Assembly (NCBI RefSeq): GCF_009883635.2
Contig: NZ_CP026115.2
Coordinates: 806,001-870,000 of the forward strand
Direction: 5' to 3'
Length of the DNA stretch: 64,000 nt
From: Pseudomonas putida
Lineage (GTDB): Bacteria > Pseudomonadota > Gammaproteobacteria > Pseudomonadales > Pseudomonadaceae
Both the position numbers and the translations under genes were made by a program. This document shows, one piece after another, positions 27,297 to 36,557 of the stretch. Numbering within the stretch: position 1 is the stretch's first letter; every line of letters begins with the position of its first letter. Below the pieces are notes generated by a model, which was not told the DNA's origin, did not search any database, and saw only the letters and a program-made list of their open reading frames with translations.

Positions 27297-28439
27297 TCAG
27301 TTGTCGCGGCGCAGGTCCGGGGGTATCGGCAGGTCTTCCTTCAATGGCTCTGGCCGCTTACCCTTGCCCGAGCGGTACTGGCGAATCTGGAACACATAGG
27401 CCAGCACCTGCGCCACCGCAAGGTACAGCCCTGCCGGGATTTCCCCTTCGACCTCGGTGGAGTAGTAGATCGCCCGCGCCAGGGCCGGCGATTCGAGGAT
27501 CTGCACCTTGTGCTCGACACCGATCTCGCGAATCTTCAAGGCGATGAAATCGGTGCCCTTGGCCACCAGCAACGGCGCCACCCCACCCTTCTCCGGGTCG
27601 TACTGCAGGGCTACGGCATAGTGCGTCGGGTTGGTGATGATCACGTCAGCCTCGGGCACGGCGGCCATCATGCGCCGCTGCGACACCTCGCGCTGCAGCT
27701 GGCGGATGCGCTGCTTGACCTCGGGCTTGCCTTCGCTGTCCTTGTACTCGTCCTTGATCTCCTGCTTGGTCATCTTCAGCTTCTTGTGGGTCTGCCACAG
27801 CTGGAACGGCACGTCCGCGGCGGCAATCAGCAGCAACCCAGCGGCCATCCACAAGGCACTCCAGCCGACTACCTGGACGCTGTGGATGATCGCCTGCTCC
27901 AGCGGCTCGTTGGCGATTGCCAGCAGTGCCTGGCGATCATTGCTCAACACCACCAGCGCCACGATCAGGATCACGAAGAACTTGGCCATCGCCTTGAGCA
28001 GCTCAGTCAGCGAGTTCAGCGAGAACATGCGCTTGATGCCCGACAACGGGTTCATCCGGCTGAACTTTGGCTGCAACAGGCTCCCGGAAAAGATGAACCC
28101 GCCGAGAACGATGGGCGACACGAACGCAATCACGAACAGCAGCATGAGAATCGGCTGCACCGCCCAGATGGCCATCTTGCCCGACGCCAACAGGAACAAG
28201 CCCATCGAACGCTCATCGGTGAGCACCTCGCGGGGGAGGGAAAAGTTCATCCGCATCAGCGTCATCAACGTTTCCGCGAGGTTGCCGCCGAACGCCAGCA
28301 GTGCCCCGGCACCGGCAAGGGTCAAGCTCACCGTGTTCAGCTCTTTGGAACGGGCGATTTCACCTTTTTCCCGCGCGTCACGCTTGCGCTTGTCGGTGGG
28401 CTCTTCAGTCTTGTCCTGACCACTCTCGCTTTCAGCCAT
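27297..28439 (-). CDS. flhB: Flagellar export switch protein FlhB
   Basis: 380-residue export component that switches substrate class from rod/hook to filament. The N-terminus is charged, four transmembrane helices span about residues 35-210, and the cytoplasmic domain carries the autocleavage motif NPTH at 270-273 followed by YAVALQYDPEKGG. It is the last gene of the fliLMNOPQR-flhB run, 2 bases after fliR. Its C-terminal domain has a free-standing relative at 6769-7101. Confidence 0.98.
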   Translation of the reverse strand: MAESESGQDKTEEPTDKRKRDAREKGEIARSKELNTVSLTLAGAGALLAFGGNLAETLMTLMRMNFSLPREVLTDERSMGLFLLASGKMAIWAVQPILMLLFVIAFVSPIVLGGFIFSGSLLQPKFSRMNPLSGIKRMFSLNSLTELLKAMAKFFVILIVALVVLSNDRQALLAIANEPLEQAIIHSVQVVGWSALWMAAGLLLIAAADVPFQLWQTHKKLKMTKQEIKDEYKDSEGKPEVKQRIRQLQREVSQRRMMAAVPEADVIITNPTHYAVALQYDPEKGGVAPLLVAKGTDFIALKIREIGVEHKVQILESPALARAIYYSTEVEGEIPAGLYLAVAQVLAYVFQIRQYRSGKGKRPEPLKEDLPIPPDLRRDN

Positions 28440-28441
28440 GC

Positions 28442-29218
28442 TCAGCGCGCCCTTGCCAATTCACGCAGCCACTGCAGTGCTTCGCTGGCCAACGCCTGGT
28501 AGTGGGAAAGAATATCGGCGAGACCTACCCAGAAGATGGCCATCCCCAGCACCAACGTCAGCGGGAAGCCGATGGAAAAGATGTTCAACTGTGGCGCAGC
28601 ACGGGTCATGACGCCAAATGCGATGTTTACCACCAGCAGGGAAGCGATCGCCGGCAGAATCAACAGCAGGCCGGCACCGAACACCCAGCTCAGGCGCCCA
28701 GCCATCTCCCAGAAGTGGTTGACCACCAGGGCATGGCCCACTGGCAAGGTAGTGAAGCTCTCGGTCAGCACCTCGAACACCACCAAATGACCGTTCATCA
28801 GCAAGAACAGCACACTCACCAGCATGGTCATGAACTGGCTGATGACGGTCACGTTGACACCGTTGGCCGGATCCACCATCGAGGCGAACGCCATGCCCAT
28901 CTGCACAGCAACGATCTGTCCGGCAACGGAGAACGCCTGGAACAGCAACTGCAGCGAGAAACCAAACAACGCGCCGACAATGACCTGTTCGCCACACAGC
29001 AATAGGCCACGCAGGCTCAGCGGATCGAATTCAGGAAGCGGCGGTAGCGCGGGCACGATGACCACCGTGATAGCCACTGCCACATACAGGCGGATGCGCG
29101 CCGGCAGCATGCGCGTACCGAAGATCGGCATGGTCATCAACACCGCAGTCACCCGGAACAGCGGCAGGATGAAGGTGGCAACCCAGGTGCCGATCTGCGC
29201 GTCGGTCAGCTCCAGCAT
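28442..29218 (-). CDS. fliR: Flagellar export gate protein FliR
   Basis: 258-residue polytopic membrane protein of the FliPQR export gate with five or six hydrophobic helices, including LRGLLLCGEQVIVGALFGFS and QMGMAFASMVDPANGVNV, both typical of the family. It lies 7 bases after fliQ and 2 bases before flhB. Confidence 0.97.
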   Translation of the reverse strand: MLELTDAQIGTWVATFILPLFRVTAVLMTMPIFGTRMLPARIRLYVAVAITVVIVPALPPLPEFDPLSLRGLLLCGEQVIVGALFGFSLQLLFQAFSVAGQIVAVQMGMAFASMVDPANGVNVTVISQFMTMLVSVLFLLMNGHLVVFEVLTESFTTLPVGHALVVNHFWEMAGRLSWVFGAGLLLILPAIASLLVVNIAFGVMTRAAPQLNIFSIGFPLTLVLGMAIFWVGLADILSHYQALASEALQWLRELARAR

Positions 29219-29225
29219 GGCAGGC

Positions 29226-29495
29226 TCAACCGATCAGCTGCGGGATGCTGGTGTACAGGCCGGTGATGTACTCCATGAACTTCTGCACCAGCCAGGGCCC
29301 GGCGACGATCAGCGTGATCAGCATCACCAGCAGGCGCGGCAAGAAGCTCAAGGTCTGTTCGTTGATCTGCGTGGCCGCCTGGAACATCGCCACGACCAGA
29401 CCGACCAACAGGCTCGGCACTACCAGGATGGCAACCATCAGGGTGGTCAGCCACAGCGCGTCACGGAACAGGTCGACTGCTACTTCAGGTGTCAT
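29226..29495 (-). CDS. fliQ: Flagellar export gate protein FliQ
   Basis: 89-residue protein with two transmembrane helices and the conserved MFQAATQINEQTLSFLP motif between them. It is part of the FliPQR pore and sits between fliP (21-base gap) and fliR. Confidence 0.97.
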   Translation of the reverse strand: MTPEVAVDLFRDALWLTTLMVAILVVPSLLVGLVVAMFQAATQINEQTLSFLPRLLVMLITLIVAGPWLVQKFMEYITGLYTSIPQLIG

Positions 29496-29516
29496 GCAGG
29501 GCTCTCCTTGGCGGCG

Positions 29517-30275
29517 TCAGACGCCGCCGAAACTGCCGGCCAAGGTGCCCATGATCAGCGCCCAGCCATCGACCAGGACGAACAGCATGATCTTGAATGG
29601 CAGCGAGATGATCAGCGGCGACAGCATCATCATACCCATGGCCATCAGTACACTGGCCACCACCATGTCGATGATCAGGAACGGGATGAAGATCATGAAG
29701 CCGATCTGGAACGCGGTTTTCAACTCCGAGGTAACGAACGCCGGCACCAGGATCGTCAGCGGCACCTGGTCAGGGCCGGCGATGTCGGTGCGCTTGGACA
29801 GGCGCATGAACAGATCGAGATCGCTCTGCCGGGTCTGTGCCAGCATGAAGTCCTTGAGCGGGCCCTGGGCCTTGTCGATGGCTTGCTGGGCCGTCATCTT
29901 CTCGCTCAGGTACGGCTGCAGGGCATCCTGGTTCACCCGGTCGAACACCGGCGCCATGATGAACATGGTCAGGAACAGCGCCATGCCGGTCAGCACCTGG
30001 TTCGAGGGCGTCTGCTGCAGGCCCAGGGCCTGACGCAGGATCGAGAACACGATGATGATGCGGGTGAAGCTGGTCATCAGGATGACGAACGCCGGAATGA
30101 AGCTCAGCGCCGTCATGATCAGCAAGATCTGCAGGCTGACCGAATACTCCTGCTGCCCGTCCGCGGTGTTGGACAGGGTAATGGCCGGGATCGACAGCGG
30201 GTCGGCGGCCAAAGCCAGTGGCGCGGCCAGCAGCAGCGCCAGGGTCACTACAATGCGCAGCGCGCTGCTCATCAC
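29517..30275 (-). CDS. fliP: Flagellar export gate protein FliP
   Basis: 252-residue protein with a cleavable-type signal peptide (about residues 1-23, ending ALA), then four transmembrane helices and the family signature [20 protein letters not shown]. It forms the FliP5R1Q4 export pore. The ATG at 30275 overlaps the fliO stop by 4 bases. Confidence 0.97.
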   Translation of the reverse strand: MMSSALRIVVTLALLLAAPLALAADPLSIPAITLSNTADGQQEYSVSLQILLIMTALSFIPAFVILMTSFTRIIIVFSILRQALGLQQTPSNQVLTGMALFLTMFIMAPVFDRVNQDALQPYLSEKMTAQQAIDKAQGPLKDFMLAQTRQSDLDLFMRLSKRTDIAGPDQVPLTILVPAFVTSELKTAFQIGFMIFIPFLIIDMVVASVLMAMGMMMLSPLIISLPFKIMLFVLVDGWALIMGTLAGSFGGV

Positions 30276-30730
30276 TTCTTGTCCTTCTGATCCTTGCCCA
30301 TCAGCTCCATCAGCCGCTGGGCAAATTCCGGCGTTGCCTGGCGGGCGCTGGCGGGCACTTCGACGGGCTCGGCCAGCACATGCAAGGCCTCGATGCTGCC
30401 CGGGGTATGGCCGATGAGGATCTGCTCCTTGCCCACCTGCACCAGCAGCAGCCGGTCACGCGGGCCGATGGCGCGGCTGCCGACGATCTCGATCACCTGC
30501 CCGCCCTTGGGCGTGGCGCCCTGCATGCGGCGTAGCGCCCAGGCCAGAAAGAAGATCAGCCCCACCACCAGCAACAGGCCGAACACCATCTGCGCCAGCT
30601 GCCCGCCCAGGCTGCCAGGCGCAGCGGCCGGCGCCGCAGCCGGGCTGGCTGCAGGCGTGGCGGCAGCGATGGCCAGGTCGCTGACCAACAACGTGGCCAA
30701 GGCCATCACGGCCCGCATCGAACCCTTCAC
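30272..30730 (-). CDS. fliO: Flagellar assembly protein FliO
   Basis: 152-residue membrane protein that helps FliP assemble. There is an N-terminal signal-like segment, an Ala/Pro linker, one transmembrane helix (about residues 47-66, [20 protein letters not shown]) and a small cytoplasmic domain ([20 protein letters not shown]). It starts directly after the fliN stop, and overlaps fliP. Confidence 0.95.
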   Translation of the reverse strand: MKGSMRAVMALATLLVSDLAIAAATPAASPAAAPAAAPGSLGGQLAQMVFGLLLVVGLIFFLAWALRRMQGATPKGGQVIEIVGSRAIGPRDRLLLVQVGKEQILIGHTPGSIEALHVLAEPVEVPASARQATPEFAQRLMELMGKDQKDKK

Positions 30731-31195
30731 TCAGCGCAGCTTCTTGATACGTTCGCTGGGACTGATCACGTCGGTCAGGCGGATGCCGAACTTCTCGTTG
30801 ACCACGACCACTTCGCCATGGGCGATCAGCGTGCCATTGACCAGCACGTCGAGCGGCTCACCGGCCAGGCGATCGAGTTCGATCACCGAACCCTGGTTGA
30901 GCTGCAGCAGGTTGCGGATGTTGATTTCGGTACTGCCCACTTCCATGGAAATGCTCACCGGAATGTCCAGGATCACATCCAGGTTCGGGCCTTCGAGGCT
31001 GACATTTTCGTTCGGTCGCGGCGAGCTGGCGAACTCTTCCATCGGCAGGCGACCGGCACCGGGCTTGCCGCTGTCACCGGCGAGAAGGGCATCGATATCG
31101 GACTGGCCGGCATCACCGGTTTCTTCCAGGGCCGCAGCCCATTCATCGGCCAAAGCCTGGTCTTCCGGGGAAGTGATCTCGTTTTCGTTAGCCAT
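30731..31195 (-). CDS. fliN: Flagellar motor switch protein FliN
   Basis: 154-residue C-ring protein. An acidic N-terminus is followed by a C-terminal SpoA domain (LDVILDIPVSISMEVGST, LAGEPLDVLVNGTLIAHGEV). The ATG at 31195 (MANENEITSPEDQ) is chosen because GAGGACATC precedes it; an in-frame codon at 31213 would add six residues and lacks a site. It lies downstream of fliM. Confidence 0.97.
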   Translation of the reverse strand: MANENEITSPEDQALADEWAAALEETGDAGQSDIDALLAGDSGKPGAGRLPMEEFASSPRPNENVSLEGPNLDVILDIPVSISMEVGSTEINIRNLLQLNQGSVIELDRLAGEPLDVLVNGTLIAHGEVVVVNEKFGIRLTDVISPSERIKKLR

Positions 31196-31242
31196 GATGT
31201 CCTCGACAGGCATTCAATTCGTTAAGAGCGACCGGCACGCGT

Positions 31243-32211
31243 TCAGCGGCGCTCGATCGGGTCGATGATCTGCAGGGCCAGGTTGCCCTTGTGCGAGCCC
31301 AGGCGCGCCTTGAACGACGGCACGCCATTGGCGCGCAGCACCAGGTGCTCGGGCAGCTCCACCGGGATCACGTCGCCGGCCTGCATGTGCAGGATGTCGC
31401 GCAGCTTCAGCTGGCGGCGGGCCACCGTGGCGGTCAACGGCACGGAGACGTCCAGCACGTCCTCGCGCAGGGCCTTGACCCAGCGCTCGTCCTGGTCGTC
31501 GAGGTCGGACTGGAAGCCGGCATCGAGCATTTCCCGCACTGGCTCGATCATCGAATACGGCATGGTCACATGCAGGTCGCCGCCACCGCCGTCCAGTTCG
31601 ATGTGGAAGGTCGACACCACCACCGCCTCGCTCGGGCCAACGATGTTGGCCATGGCCGGGTTGACCTCGGAGTTCATGTATTCGAAGTTGACCGGCATGA
31701 TCGCCTGCCAGGCTTCCTTGAGGTCGACGAAGCACTGGTCCAGCACCATGCGCACCACGCGCAGCTCGGTGGGGGTGAATTCGCGGCCCTCGATCTTGGC
31801 GTGACGGCCGTCACCGCCAAAGAAGTTGTCCACCAGCTTGAACACCAGCTTGGCGTCGAGAATGAACAGCGCGGTGCCACGCAGTGGCTTGATCTTGACC
31901 AGGTTGAGGCTGGTCGGCACATACAGCGAATGCACGTACTCGCCGAACTTCATTACCTGCACGCCGCCTACCGCCACATCCGCAGAGCGGCGCAGCAGGT
32001 TGAACATGCTGATGCGGGTGTAACGGGCGAAACGCTCGTTGATCATTTCCAGGGTCGGCATGCGACCCCGCACGATCCGATCCTGGCTGGTCAGGTCGTA
32101 GCTTTTGATGCTGCCAGGCTCGGCAACGCTCTCGGTCTGCACCAGACCATCGTCGACGCCATGCAACAGGGCATCGATTTCATCCTGGGACAGCAGGTCC
32201 TGTACGGCCAT
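31243..32211 (-). CDS. fliM: Flagellar motor switch protein FliM
   Basis: 322-residue C-ring protein that binds CheY-P. The N-terminal CheY-binding peptide is seen as LSQDEIDALLHG (residues 7-18), followed by the middle domain with the GGxG-type loop and the C-terminal SpoA domain (RQLKLRDILHMQAGDVIPVE). It starts 9 bases after the fliL stop. Confidence 0.98.
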   Translation of the reverse strand: MAVQDLLSQDEIDALLHGVDDGLVQTESVAEPGSIKSYDLTSQDRIVRGRMPTLEMINERFARYTRISMFNLLRRSADVAVGGVQVMKFGEYVHSLYVPTSLNLVKIKPLRGTALFILDAKLVFKLVDNFFGGDGRHAKIEGREFTPTELRVVRMVLDQCFVDLKEAWQAIMPVNFEYMNSEVNPAMANIVGPSEAVVVSTFHIELDGGGGDLHVTMPYSMIEPVREMLDAGFQSDLDDQDERWVKALREDVLDVSVPLTATVARRQLKLRDILHMQAGDVIPVELPEHLVLRANGVPSFKARLGSHKGNLALQIIDPIERR

Positions 32212-32220
32212 TGCGGACTC

Positions 32221-32718
32221 CTACTGCAATACGAAATTGGTGAACAGCAGCTGGTCGACCACCGGCTTGCCGACTTCCTTCTGCGCCACTTCCTGGACCA
32301 CCGCGGTGGCTTTCTGACGCAGCATCTCCTGGCCCACCGAACTGGCCGCCAGGGTGTCGAAGCCCTGCCCTGAGAACATCATCACCAGGTTGTTGCGGAT
32401 CACTGGCATGTGCACCGAGAGTGCGTCCAGGTCGGCCTGACTGCGGCCTTGCAGGGTGATGCTCAGCTGCATGTAGCGCTGGCGGCCGTTCTGGTTGAAG
32501 TTGACCACGAAGGCGGGCGCCAGCGGCACATAGATCGCAGGGGCCTTGACGTTGGTGGTGGCCGCTTCAGAGGCCGGTGCCGGTTCACTCTTGTGCATGA
32601 TGAACCAGGTGGCACCCACCGACAGGCCGACTGCCAGCAGCAGGGCCAGCACCAGCAGCAGGATCAGCTTGAGTTTGCCTTTTGCGGCGGGGTCTTTCAC
32701 TGCGTCGCTCTTCGCCAT
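32221..32718 (-). CDS. fliL: Flagellar basal-body associated protein FliL
   Basis: 165-residue inner-membrane protein associated with the stators. A basic N-terminus leads into one transmembrane helix (about residues 17-40, LILLLVLALLLAVGLSVGATW). The periplasmic domain has YVPLAPAFVVNFN and RYMQLSITLQGR typical of FliL. It is the first gene of the fliLMNOPQR-flhB run and has its own sigma-54 site upstream. Confidence 0.97.
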   Translation of the reverse strand: MAKSDAVKDPAAKGKLKLILLLVLALLLAVGLSVGATWFIMHKSEPAPASEAATTNVKAPAIYVPLAPAFVVNFNQNGRQRYMQLSITLQGRSQADLDALSVHMPVIRNNLVMMFSGQGFDTLAASSVGQEMLRQKATAVVQEVAQKEVGKPVVDQLLFTNFVLQ

Positions 32719-32767
32719 GCCAATAATCCGTCGTCCATCGGGGTTTCAAAGGAGGATGACGTGGCTT

Positions 32768-32785
32768 GAGCAAGTGTTATGCCAT
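32768..32785 (-). promoter_or_regulatory. Sigma-54 promoter of the fliL operon
   Basis: Minus strand TGGCATAACACTTGCT: GG (32783-32782), 10 bases, GC (32771-32770). It is an excellent match to TGGCACG-N4-TTGC and lies about 52 bases before the fliL ATG, as expected for a FleQ-dependent promoter. Confidence 0.85.
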
Positions 32786-32814
32786 GTTTGTCTTGAGAGG
32801 TTTATCGCCTGTGA

Positions 32815-33037
32815 GATCGAGCGCCGCCCGCGCGGCGCATCGCGAGCTGCGCTCGCTCCTACGTTTGTTTTTGGCCAGTTACGCCTGTGACAGGCGCGCG
32901 CGACCGCACCGTTGGTACGACGCAATATCGCGCCATGCGCCAAGGCGTCCGCGCGCAAATCCCACTGCAGGCATTGGCCCGAAATAAACGTAGGAGCGAG
33001 CGCAGCTCGCGATGCGCCGCGCGGGCGGCGCTCGATC
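32815..33037. repeat. Perfect 52-bp inverted repeat (REP/BIME-type) between fliL and fliK
   Basis: The 351-base gap between fliL and fliK holds this element. Its arms at 32815-32866 and 32986-33037 are perfect reverse complements, 52 bases each, with the outer core GATCGAGCGCCGCC and inner core CTCGCTCCTACGTTT. A 119-base spacer is rich in CGCG, and a further 10 bases inside each arm pair imperfectly. No gene is supported within it. The core recurs at 45701-45734. Confidence 0.92.
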
Positions 33038-33069
33038 CCACAGACACTGCAAAACCCAAGGCAGCCCCA

Positions 33070-34374
33070 TCAGGCGTAATAATCGACGGCACTGTCGCCA
33101 ATGACCACCTGCTGCTCGACAGCCCGGGAGACGTCGCCCAGCCCACCCTGCTCGCCCTCACCGCCCTGCGCCCGGCGCGCGGCCACCCCGGACAACTGCG
33201 AGGCGTCCTGCTGCGCCTGCTGCTGTTGCTGGCGCGACTGGTCAGCGACGTTGACGTCCGGCTGCGCCAGCCCCTGCTGGGCAAACAGCTCGCGCAGGCG
33301 ATAGACCTGGCTGTCCAGCGCATCACGTACACCCGCATGGCCACTGACGAAGGTGATCTGGGTGGACTGGTCAGTCGCGACATTGACGCGGATATCAAGG
33401 CGCCCGAGCTCAGCCGGCTCCAGCTGGATATCCGCCGACTTCAGGTTCTGGCTGGACAGGTACATGACCCGGTTGACCAAGCCCTCGGCCCAGGCGCCCT
33501 GGTTCATCTGCAAGGGCTGATGGAGGGGGTTGGCGCTGACCGGCACGGCATTGGCGGTCTTGGCGGTAACGGCCTGGGTCAGGCTGGCCAGGCGGTTGGC
33601 GAAGTCGTCGACACGGGTATCGCTGCTGGCGCTCTTGGTGTCCTTGAGCCCGTCTTCAAGCAAGGCGCCGAAGGCCTTGTCGCCGGTCTCGGACTTTCCT
33701 GCCTCGCCCTCGACCTTCTCGATCAGGGTCGCCAACGGATTGACGGCCGCCTGCCCATCATCGGACTGGGTTTTGCCAGGATCGGCAGCGTGCGCCGACG
33801 TCGTGCCTTTGGCCTGGGCGTTCTGCTCCAGGGCCAGGCGCAACGTTGGCAGGTTGGCCAAGGGGTCGGCATCCGGATCGAAAGCCTCGCCCTCGGGCTG
33901 CTCCGTCAATGGCTCGGCAACCGCTGCCGCCGGAGGTTGCTGGATAGCCGCCTGCAACACGGGCGCCACTGCCTCGGCCTGGGCCTGCAGCAACTGCGCA
34001 CCGGGCTGCGCATCGGTCACCTGACCCGCCACCAGATTGGCATCGAGCGAGCCTGAGTCGCTGGTGGCTGCAGCATCGCTGGACTGCGACGCATCGTCTG
34101 CTGGCAATTTGTTGCCGTCATCGGCAACCGCCGGTTTGTCGGCGGCCTGCTTCTTGCCGCCCTGGGCAACGTCGGGCTTGTCCTTAGGGCTGGGCTGAGC
34201 AACCTTGTCATTGCGAGCGGGCGTATTGTCACGCGCCTGCCCAGCCATGACCTGATCGAAGCCGCCGCCCAGTCCGCCCGCCGCCTGCAGCGGCTTGTCC
34301 AGCCGCGATGAGCCCGCACTCGAAGGCTTGCTCAGGGTGTTGGCTTGCAACAAAGGGTTGGGTGCGACAGGCAT
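33070..34374 (-). CDS. fliK: Flagellar hook-length control protein FliK
   Basis: 434-residue secreted ruler protein. A long low-complexity Asp/Ala/Gln-rich N-terminal region (1-300) is followed by the Flg_hook domain (about 305-395) with LEPAELGRLDIRVNVATD and VSGHAGVRDALDSQVYRLRE, then a Gln-rich tail. It interacts with FlhB to stop hook growth. A sigma-54 site lies 47 bases upstream of its ATG, so it is probably its own transcription unit. Confidence 0.96.
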   Translation of the reverse strand: MPVAPNPLLQANTLSKPSSAGSSRLDKPLQAAGGLGGGFDQVMAGQARDNTPARNDKVAQPSPKDKPDVAQGGKKQAADKPAVADDGNKLPADDASQSSDAAATSDSGSLDANLVAGQVTDAQPGAQLLQAQAEAVAPVLQAAIQQPPAAAVAEPLTEQPEGEAFDPDADPLANLPTLRLALEQNAQAKGTTSAHAADPGKTQSDDGQAAVNPLATLIEKVEGEAGKSETGDKAFGALLEDGLKDTKSASSDTRVDDFANRLASLTQAVTAKTANAVPVSANPLHQPLQMNQGAWAEGLVNRVMYLSSQNLKSADIQLEPAELGRLDIRVNVATDQSTQITFVSGHAGVRDALDSQVYRLRELFAQQGLAQPDVNVADQSRQQQQQAQQDASQLSGVAARRAQGGEGEQGGLGDVSRAVEQQVVIGDSAVDYYA

Positions 34375-34420
34375 TGAGCGGTCTCCGCGCCAGAAACTGG
34401 AATATCATCTGGCCATGGAG

Positions 34421-34438
34421 AGGCAAAACTCGCGCCAA
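34421..34438 (-). promoter_or_regulatory. Sigma-54 promoter of fliK
   Basis: Minus strand TTGGCGCGAGTTTTGCCT: GG (34436-34435), 10 bases, GC (34424-34423). It has one mismatch from TGGCACG-N4-TTGC. It lies between hptB and fliK. Confidence 0.75.
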
Positions 34439-34445
34439 CTTGCCA

Positions 34446-34793
34446 TCAGTTCGCCAAAACGCGCTTGCGCTCGCCGCGATAGAAGCACTGCACCTCCAGG
34501 TATTCTTGATCGATCCGGTTGATCAGGTCTTCGATGCCATACAGCGGCCGCACCTTCACGCGCTCTTCAAGCTGCTGGCACAACCGGGCAAGGCCGACAG
34601 CCCCCATGTTGCTGCTGCTGCCCTTGAAGCTGTGCGCGGCCATGCCAAGCTCATCGGCGCTCTTTGCCCCATGCAGCTGGCTCAAGCGCCGCTCGGAGTC
34701 TTCCAGAAAGGTTTCCAGCAGCTGCAGGTAGCCATCTTCCATGACGTCCTGCAGCTCGCTGAGTACCTTGTGATCGATATGCATGTCAGTCAC
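34446..34793 (-). CDS. hptB: Histidine phosphotransfer protein HptB
   Basis: 115-residue Hpt-domain protein with phospho-acceptor His54 in MAAHSFKGSSSNMGA. The GTG start at 34793 is supported by AAGGAG about 8 bases before it; an internal ATG would shorten it by three residues. In P. aeruginosa HptB passes phosphate from hybrid kinases to HsbR, controlling motility versus biofilm. Here it lies after hsbR (61-base gap), the expected order hsbA-hsbR-hptB. Confidence 0.93.
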   Translation of the reverse strand: MTDMHIDHKVLSELQDVMEDGYLQLLETFLEDSERRLSQLHGAKSADELGMAAHSFKGSSSNMGAVGLARLCQQLEERVKVRPLYGIEDLINRIDQEYLEVQCFYRGERKRVLAN

Positions 34794-34853
34794 TTGTTCA
34801 CTCCTTGATCAAGCCGGATTATGCCTGAGCCGCTCTGCGGCCCTCCAGACGCA

Positions 34854-36557
34854 TCACCAATCGAACTGAACGCGAGCACAGCAGCCGCCCTCGCGCCACT
34901 CGGCATGGCTGCCAAGCCGCCGCACCAGATTCAGCCCACGTCCGCTCAATTCCTGCTCCTGGGGCGGACGCGACAACACACGCTGCACGTCGAACCCCGC
35001 ACCACTGTCGCGGACCTCGACAGTGAGACGCCCACCCGCCCCTAAGGGTTCCACCTTCAGGTCGATGCGCACGAAGCCTTCAGCCAACACCACCAGGCGC
35101 CGGGCCCGCTCCTGATAGTAGTCGGCAAAACCCTGCACATCACGTTTGAGCCGTGAGTCCAGGCCCAGCACACCATGCTCCAGGGCATTGGAATACAACT
35201 CGCTGAGCACACTGTGCAAGGCGCCGGTGCGCGGCCGCAGGCCATGTATTTCCTGCAACAACTGCACCAGGTAAGGCACCGGATTGAATCGCTTGAGGCT
35301 TTCACCACGCAATTCGAACCCCAGCACCCAGTCCAGCGGGCTGGAGCGCCCGCTGTCGGAATACAGAGTCGGCGCAGGCATCCGGTCTTCGCCACTGAAC
35401 ATGCGAATGTCACACAGGCTGATGTCATCCCGGGGCCGCCCGCCGAAACGTTCCAGGGCCTGCATCACTTCATCGAACAACTGCGCCGGATCACGATTGG
35501 CGGCCAGCACCTCGCGCAAGCGCTCGACACCGAACAGGCGCTCCTGCTCGTCCGCAGTATCGACCACGCCATCGGACAGCAGCAACAGCCGCTCTCCCGC
35601 CGCCAATGGCAGCACTTCGGTGCTGTCATCGAAGCGCTCCGGCGCCAGGATGCCCAGCGGCAGATGACGCGACCCCAGGCAGCCGAGCACTTCGCAGTCG
35701 GCCGACAGCCGGTAGCCATCCGGCATGCCGCCATTCCACACCTCCACCGCACCGCGCTGCACACTCAGGTTGAGCAGCAGCGCGCAACAGAACATGTCCA
35801 CCGGCAGGATGCGCTTGAGCTTGGCATTCATCTCGCGAAGCATCTGCGCCAGGCCGTAGCCTTTCGCGGTCATGCCGTAGAACACTTCCGCCAGCGGCAT
35901 CGCGCCGACTGCGGCCGGCAGGCCATGGCCGGTGAAGTCCCCCAGCAGCACGTGCATGTCACCGGCCGGGGTGAACGCGGCCAGCAGCAAGTCGCCATTG
36001 AACAGCGCATAGGGTGACTGCAGGTAACGGATATTCGGCGCCGTGATGCAACCGGAGTGAGCGACCTTGTCGAACACCGCCTTGGCCACCCGCTGCTCGT
36101 TGAGCAAGTGGTGATGGTGGCGGGTGATCTGGTCACGCTGCTCGAGCACGGTCGCCTGCAAGCGGCGCAGGCGGTCCATGGCGCGGATCTTGGCACCGAG
36201 GATCACCGCACTGTAGGGTTTAGCCATGAAGTCGTCGCCCCCGGCCTCCAGGCAACGCACCAGGGCATCCTCCTCGTTCAGCGAGGTCAGGAAGATGATC
36301 GGCACCAGCGCCTCGCCGGCCAGCGCCTTGATCTGCCGCGCCGCCTCGAAACCATCCATCACCGGCATCAAGGCGTCGAGCAACACCAACTGCGGGCGCT
36401 TCTCGGCGAACAGCGCCACGGCTTGCTCGCCGTTTTCCGCGGTGTACACATGGTGACCCTGGCGACGGACGATCTGCGCCAGCAGCAGGCGGTCGACCGC
36501 CCCGTCCTCAGCCACCAGCACGGTCAACGCCTGTTCGGCCGGCATCTGGGCGCTCAA
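34854..36557 (-). CDS. hsbR: HsbR: receiver-PP2C phosphatase-kinase response regulator
   Basis: 567-residue three-domain protein. The receiver domain (about 12-128) has Asp61 in LVLLDALMPVMDG. The SpoIIE-type PP2C phosphatase (about 180-390) has GDFTGHGLPAAVGAMPL and LLLLSDGVVDTADEQ. The C-terminal HATPase of anti-sigma-factor type (about 430-560) has ELYSNALEHGVL and VRDSGAGFD. HptB phosphorylates the receiver and switches HsbR between phosphatase and kinase on HsbA. The start overlaps the hsbA stop by 4 bases. Confidence 0.93.
   Translation of the reverse strand: MSAQMPAEQALTVLVAEDGAVDRLLLAQIVRRQGHHVYTAENGEQAVALFAEKRPQLVLLDALMPVMDGFEAARQIKALAGEALVPIIFLTSLNEEDALVRCLEAGGDDFMAKPYSAVILGAKIRAMDRLRRLQATVLEQRDQITRHHHHLLNEQRVAKAVFDKVAHSGCITAPNIRYLQSPYALFNGDLLLAAFTPAGDMHVLLGDFTGHGLPAAVGAMPLAEVFYGMTAKGYGLAQMLREMNAKLKRILPVDMFCCALLLNLSVQRGAVEVWNGGMPDGYRLSADCEVLGCLGSRHLPLGILAPERFDDSTEVLPLAAGERLLLLSDGVVDTADEQERLFGVERLREVLAANRDPAQLFDEVMQALERFGGRPRDDISLCDIRMFSGEDRMPAPTLYSDSGRSSPLDWVLGFELRGESLKRFNPVPYLVQLLQEIHGLRPRTGALHSVLSELYSNALEHGVLGLDSRLKRDVQGFADYYQERARRLVVLAEGFVRIDLKVEPLGAGGRLTVEVRDSGAGFDVQRVLSRPPQEQELSGRGLNLVRRLGSHAEWREGGCCARVQFDW

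Noticed and set aside
32746..33398. Several short open frames in the fliL-fliK gap
   Set aside because: They are produced by the GC-rich inverted repeat and read the same palindromic sequence in several frames.
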